Positions 60,639 to 64,000 of a DNA stretch of 64,000 nucleotides are shown piece by piece. Both the position numbers and the translations under genes were made by a program. Each line of letters begins with the position of its first letter. The stretch's first letter is position 1. The stretch comes from Loripinus fragilis (Eukaryota > Mollusca > Bivalvia > Lucinida > Lucinidae): NCBI GenBank assembly GCA_964019695.1, contig OZ026515.1, forward strand, positions 72,675,644 to 72,739,643, read 5' to 3'. The notes beneath the pieces were generated by a model that was given only the letters and a program-made list of their open reading frames with translations, ran no database searches and was not told the origin of the DNA.

Positions 60639-60785
60639 TCAGTTGTCAATAATGATGTCATTAAATGATGACGACTCGTTACTGTCACTTGTATTATCAA
60701 GGTGTCTCGACATAGATGATGACATATCGTCCTCCGCTCTCATCCGTTTGTGCTTCGTTCTTCTGTTCTGGAACCACACCTTAAC
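60639..60785 (-). CDS. EMX: Emx/empty-spiracles type homeobox gene, 3'-terminal coding exon
   Basis: Encodes VKVWFQNRRTKHKRM, the end of homeodomain helix 3, then RAEDDMSSSMSRHLDN and TSDSNESSSFNDIIIDN and a TGA (60641-60639). The WFQNRR core is the DNA-recognition helix of a transcription factor acting in the nucleus. RTKHKRM is the sequence of Drosophila ems and differs from Vax (RTKQKK) and Hox types (KMKWKK), so Emx is the best call. On the minus strand TTATTTTTCCAG precedes the exon, a good acceptor. The phase-0 junction before VKVW fits the homeobox position 44/45 intron known in Emx genes. The rest of the homeodomain must lie upstream (higher coordinates); I found no matching exon up to 64000. 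The last residues and the stop are written in minisatellite sequence. Confidence 0.88.
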   Translation of the reverse strand, partial: VKVWFQNRRTKHKRMRAEDDMSSSMSRHLDNTSDSNESSSFNDIIIDN

Positions 60786-60868
60786 CTGGAAAAATAATTG
60801 TAACAATATGTAGTAAACTCGAGAATTCGAACTCCGATAGTCTGAAGTACCTGATTATTCAAATTAAA
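60786..60868 (-). other. Intron of the Emx-type gene, acceptor end
   Basis: AG at 60786-60787 after a T-rich tract; TTACTACATATTG some 30 bases upstream could supply a branch point. The intron probably extends beyond the window. Confidence 0.7.
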
Positions 60869-61133
60869 TTAACCCTTTGTACCATGACCAATGTATTCTT
60901 CCTTCTGGTTTGATACCATATACTTGGGATAGTGCATTGTACATCATGTACATATCTAGGGGTGTCAGGTTATAATTTTCAATAAAATATAGTTGTTTTT
61001 TTTGTGTGAAGATCTTTTAACATTAACAAACAATGTAGACACTGATGAAATATCGCATTATTCAGCATTTCATCTGGGTCTTCACAGTTTGTAAAAATAC
61101 CTGTTTAGGGGTTTCCCCTTTACAAAGGGTTAA
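60869..61133. repeat. MITE with AACCCTTTGTA termini, within the intron
   Basis: Left TTAACCCTTTGTACC and right TTTACAAAGGGTTAA are inverted. The core AACAAACAATGTAGACACTG against TCTTCACAGTTTGT is the same foldback type as 25446-25690. Confidence 0.7.
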
Positions 61134-61182
61134 GGAATAGAGCTTACTTGTGAACTGTTGTAATAATTTCCTAATCAAAACA

Positions 61183-61418
61183 TGCGCGGATCCAGAGAAT
61201 TCCACCGGGGGGAAGGTGGCGCTGATTTTCTCTTTTAGTTATCTACGTATTTCACAGAGTGCCGTACGAACCTCCCTCGAGAAGCAATAGCAATTGCTTC
61301 TCGAGAGGTGTCCGTACCAGTATTCTAAGGAAACCTATGGCCACCTGTGATTTTCCAACGGATGGGGTGGGGGTCAGGACCCCCCTGAACCCCCCCCCCC
61401 CCCTTCTAGATCCATCCA
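61183..61418. mobile_element. GCGGATCCAG-family TIR element, within the intron
   Basis: Left TGCGCGGATCCAGAGAATTC; right ends in C runs and CTTCTAGATCCATCC. A perfect palindrome with 13-bp arms CTCGAGAAGCAAT lies at about 61278-61307. Confidence 0.65.
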
Positions 61419-61509
61419 TACAAAACATGTGTTTGCTGTCTTTAAAATAAACGCCTCAATAATGAATGCGTTTATTTTGTTTTCTTTTTTCCTTGCAAGT
61501 GGCGACATT

Positions 61510-61640
61510 TGTCGTCTGCTGGTAACTTTTTCAAACAGTTTTGGGCCCAGATCTTGATTCAAAACGTTTGTCACTCTGATAGTGTTTCCTAAAATATAAT
61601 GTTGAATAAGTTAATTATTAAAAACGTCAGCAGAAGACAT
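61510..61640 (+). repeat. GTCGTCTGCTG-family short element, copy 7
   Basis: GTCGTCTGCTGGTAACTTTT, GGGCCCAGATC and CGTCAGCAGAAGACATTC. Confidence 0.6.
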
Positions 61641-61644
61641 TCAT

Positions 61645-61815
61645 ATGAAATTATTTTGATTTTGGGCGAACAGTTCAGGAGGAGATGTTTTTTTCTATTT
61701 TAGCTCTGGTGTCGATTTTGTTCAGCGAAGTAGACAATTTTGGTAGAAGGCTTTGTGAGTAACATTCTTATGAAATTATTTTTAATTTGGGACAGCAGTT
61801 CAGGAGGAGATGACT
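61645..61815 (+). repeat. Local direct repeat, about 125-bp spacing
   Basis: ATGAAATTATTTTGATTTGG-like sequence with CAGTTCAGGAGGAGATG occurs at 61645-61690 and 61768-61812. Confidence 0.6.
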
Positions 61816-61845
61816 ATAAAGATTTTTCGTATTTTTAGGGGTGGG

Positions 61846-61985
61846 GTAGATCAGGATTGATACAATCTAGTACCACACCTGACCCATGATACCACCTGGT
61901 AAAGTGACAAAACACAATTAAACATCACAAACAAGAGCCAAGAAGACAGCCCTTTCCGAGCAGGTGACCACAAGGCAAATAAAAC

Positions 61986-61990
<5 letters not shown>
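61846..61990 (-). repeat. Inverted Penelope-like tail fragment
   Basis: AGTACCACACCTGACCCATG, CATCACAAACAAGAGCCAAG and AGCAGGTGACCACAAGGCAA: reverse complement of 47420-47545. Confidence 0.7.
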
Positions 61991-62470
<480 letters not shown>

Positions 62471-62516
62471 TTTTTTTACTATGTGGTACTTGAGTTTTGT
62501 GACATGTTTGTTCGCC

Positions 62517-62571
<55 letters not shown>
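62517..62571. repeat. (GT)n microsatellite
   Basis: Pure GT run of about 27 units. Confidence 0.95.
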
Positions 62572-62575
<4 letters not shown>

Positions 62576-62819
62576 ACTGATTGTTCTGCGACTGTGCTAT
62601 TCTCACTTTGCTAACACCTCGTTAAAATAGAGAGAGCTGACTAATTTGGTTATGAAGTTCTTGCTTGTGTGTGTGATTTGTTGGTTTGACTGTTTGTCTT
62701 GGGTTTATTGTTATATTTGATTATGGCATTTCCAGATAATGATCAATTATGTTTCTACATGGTTTACCCAGTTTGCCTGTTGCACGTGAGTACTAAATTT
62801 AGTATTCAAGCATTAAAGT

Positions 62820-63150
62820 CAACATACTGGAGAAAAATGCATTTCTAGGGCAGATATTAGGCCAGCAAAAATGCATTTAAGCCCCTGTTGACATTGTCTA
62901 AGGCGACAATTCTGAAGCTGTTGAATCATTGTTGCTCCCAATTTGTGTGTTGGTTCATTGTTTTGTATTGAAGTTCTTAATTGAAATCCTCTTGTGGTAG
63001 AGAGAAAGAGAGCTGGTTACTCCACTTTAATTTTGTTCTTGCTGTCGTGAGACAGTCTGTGCTCTGTGTCTCTTACTCGCTGTACCATGGGTTGGTCTTT
63101 AGTTTGAATTTTGACGTTTCCTGGTTATGCCCCCTTCCCTTTTTTATATA
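62820..63150 (+). repeat. Penelope-like 3' tail fragment, plus copy
   Basis: CATTTCTAGGGCAGATATTA, GCATTTAAGCCCCTGTTGAC, GAGAAAGAGAGCTGGTTACT, ACTCGCTGTACCATGGGTTG and TTTCCTGGTTATGCC follow the order of 6735-7065. Confidence 0.65.
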
Positions 63151-63154
63151 AATT

Positions 63155-63605
63155 TCCAGCTCTGATTGAATGACGAAACCAGACCTCGAATATGTTTTTT
63201 TTTTCATTTTCGTCTCAACTGAGCATAAAATTTAAACTGTTCATAAAATCAAAAATATTTAACCAAAAATAATGAATGTCTTGTTTCAATCTCGCAGATG
63301 CTGTTAATAGATGTTAAAATGTCAACAAGTTATGCCATTTAAACATATATGAGCAGGATCTATGTCATGTATAGTTGAGTTGGGCCTGAGACTTGTTTTA
63401 TAGCCTCTAGGTCAAATTTTATTTCACAATGCAAAGTTTGAAAGAAAAACTTTGACAAATACGTCAACAGTCGGCTTCATTTCTTCTTAGTCAGTTCAAT
63501 TTTATATCACAAGTCATTTTCAAAATTTACTTTTTTAAGTAATTAACATCAAAATATGAGATCAAAGGCGGCGACATTTCTCATAATAATGTTAAGTTTG
63601 CTGTC
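63155..63605. other. No gene recognised
   Basis: AT-rich presumed intron or intergenic sequence. Confidence 0.4.
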
Positions 63606-63609
63606 AGAG

Positions 63610-63675
63610 AAATAATGAAAGCACTTATAATGTGATGTCTGCTGTGGTTAAGATTGGCGCTTTCAAAGTTAAGGT
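63610..63675. repeat. Diverged arm of the TTAACCCTTAAAGC MITE
   Basis: ATGTCTGCTGTGGTTAAGAT and TTGGCGCTTTCAAAGTTAAG resemble the right arm of 55181-55349. Confidence 0.5.
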
Positions 63676-63679
63676 ATGT

Positions 63680-64000
63680 GCCTCTTAAAACCTCTTTCAG
63701 TGTCATATTTGTCATGACTAAACCTTCATAAATTGGCGTCCCGCTCGGGTATCATATTCGAACCATGGAGTAATGGCTCTGCTTATTTGAAAATTCCTTT
63801 ACATAATGTCTAATGTAAATACCCCTTTAGGAAGCGTTTATTCGATTTAGCTTCTAATAACCTCGAACCTTACTAGATTAGGTCAGAATCTTTAGAAATA
63901 ACACTTGGAGTCTTAATGGTTACCAGGAAGAGGGCGGAATTGAGTGTCCTAATTGGAGACGTTTTGTTAATGAGATTAATAAAAGTGTTGAGTAAAATAA
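63680..64000. other. No gene recognised
   Basis: AT-rich to the window end; I looked here for the preceding homeobox exon on the minus strand and did not see it. Confidence 0.4.

Larger units (their letters stand above)
58003..60660. repeat. 38-bp minisatellite, interrupted twice
   Basis: Units of about 38 bp: CAGTTTTCAATAATGATGGC then GTAATATAACAACTACTT. A frequent variant is TTAGTTGTCAATACTAATGG. More than 40 units, with higher-order alternation of variants around 58890-59520. Insertions split it at about 58328-58761 and 59546-60175. The rightmost unit overlaps the last codons of the Emx exon. Confidence 0.9.

Overview
The window reads as AT-rich animal nuclear DNA, most likely from a bivalve mollusc. 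That is inference from sequence style: non-LTR and Penelope-like reverse transcriptases, tRNA-derived SINEs, mariner and other DDE transposase relics, very many short inverted-repeat elements, abundant microsatellites, a homeobox exon with a eukaryotic splice site, and no prokaryotic operons. Species cannot be fixed without a search.

Only one fragment of an ordinary host gene can be supported: a minus-strand 3'-terminal coding exon (60639-60785) that carries homeodomain helix 3 of an Emx/empty-spiracles type gene. A consensus splice acceptor sits at the expected homeobox position. Upstream exons were not found in the window, so 60788-64000 is probably intron. The last codons and the stop of this exon run directly into a 2.6 kb, 38-bp minisatellite (58003-60660), which therefore lies in the 3' UTR or just downstream of the gene.

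Layout. 1-4.5 kb: two LINE relics and short inverted-repeat elements. 4.75-7.1 kb: degenerate Penelope-like element copy 1 with its 3' terminal sequence. 7.5-12.2 kb: a nearly intact minus-strand LINE (ORF1 tail plus ORF2). 12.7-13.8 kb: pseudogene of a recurrent, uncharacterised invertebrate protein family. 15.3-20.4 kb: Penelope-like tail pieces and a 4 kb satellite of about 36 units of 111/114 bp. 20.4-21.6 kb: tandem mollusc-type repeat. 22-29 kb: SINEs, TIR elements, foldbacks, a hammerhead-like motif, and a mariner pseudogene with a palindromic end. 29-35 kb: mostly featureless. 35.2-38.1 kb: a cluster of three related MITE copies plus nested MITEs. 40.3-47.6 kb: a 64-bp tandem array split by a 3640-bp TIR element with a 4-bp target duplication, followed by Penelope-like copy 2. 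48-55 kb: a 72-78 bp tandem array with an inserted SINE, tRNA-like modules, and a DDE transposase pseudogene. 55-64 kb: more MITEs, the minisatellite, the Emx exon, and an intron rich in repeats.

The strongest structural theme is that both tandem arrays at 16-20 kb and 40-45 kb contain, in inverted orientation, sequence related to the 3' ends of the Penelope-like elements. This points to satellite birth from retroelement termini.
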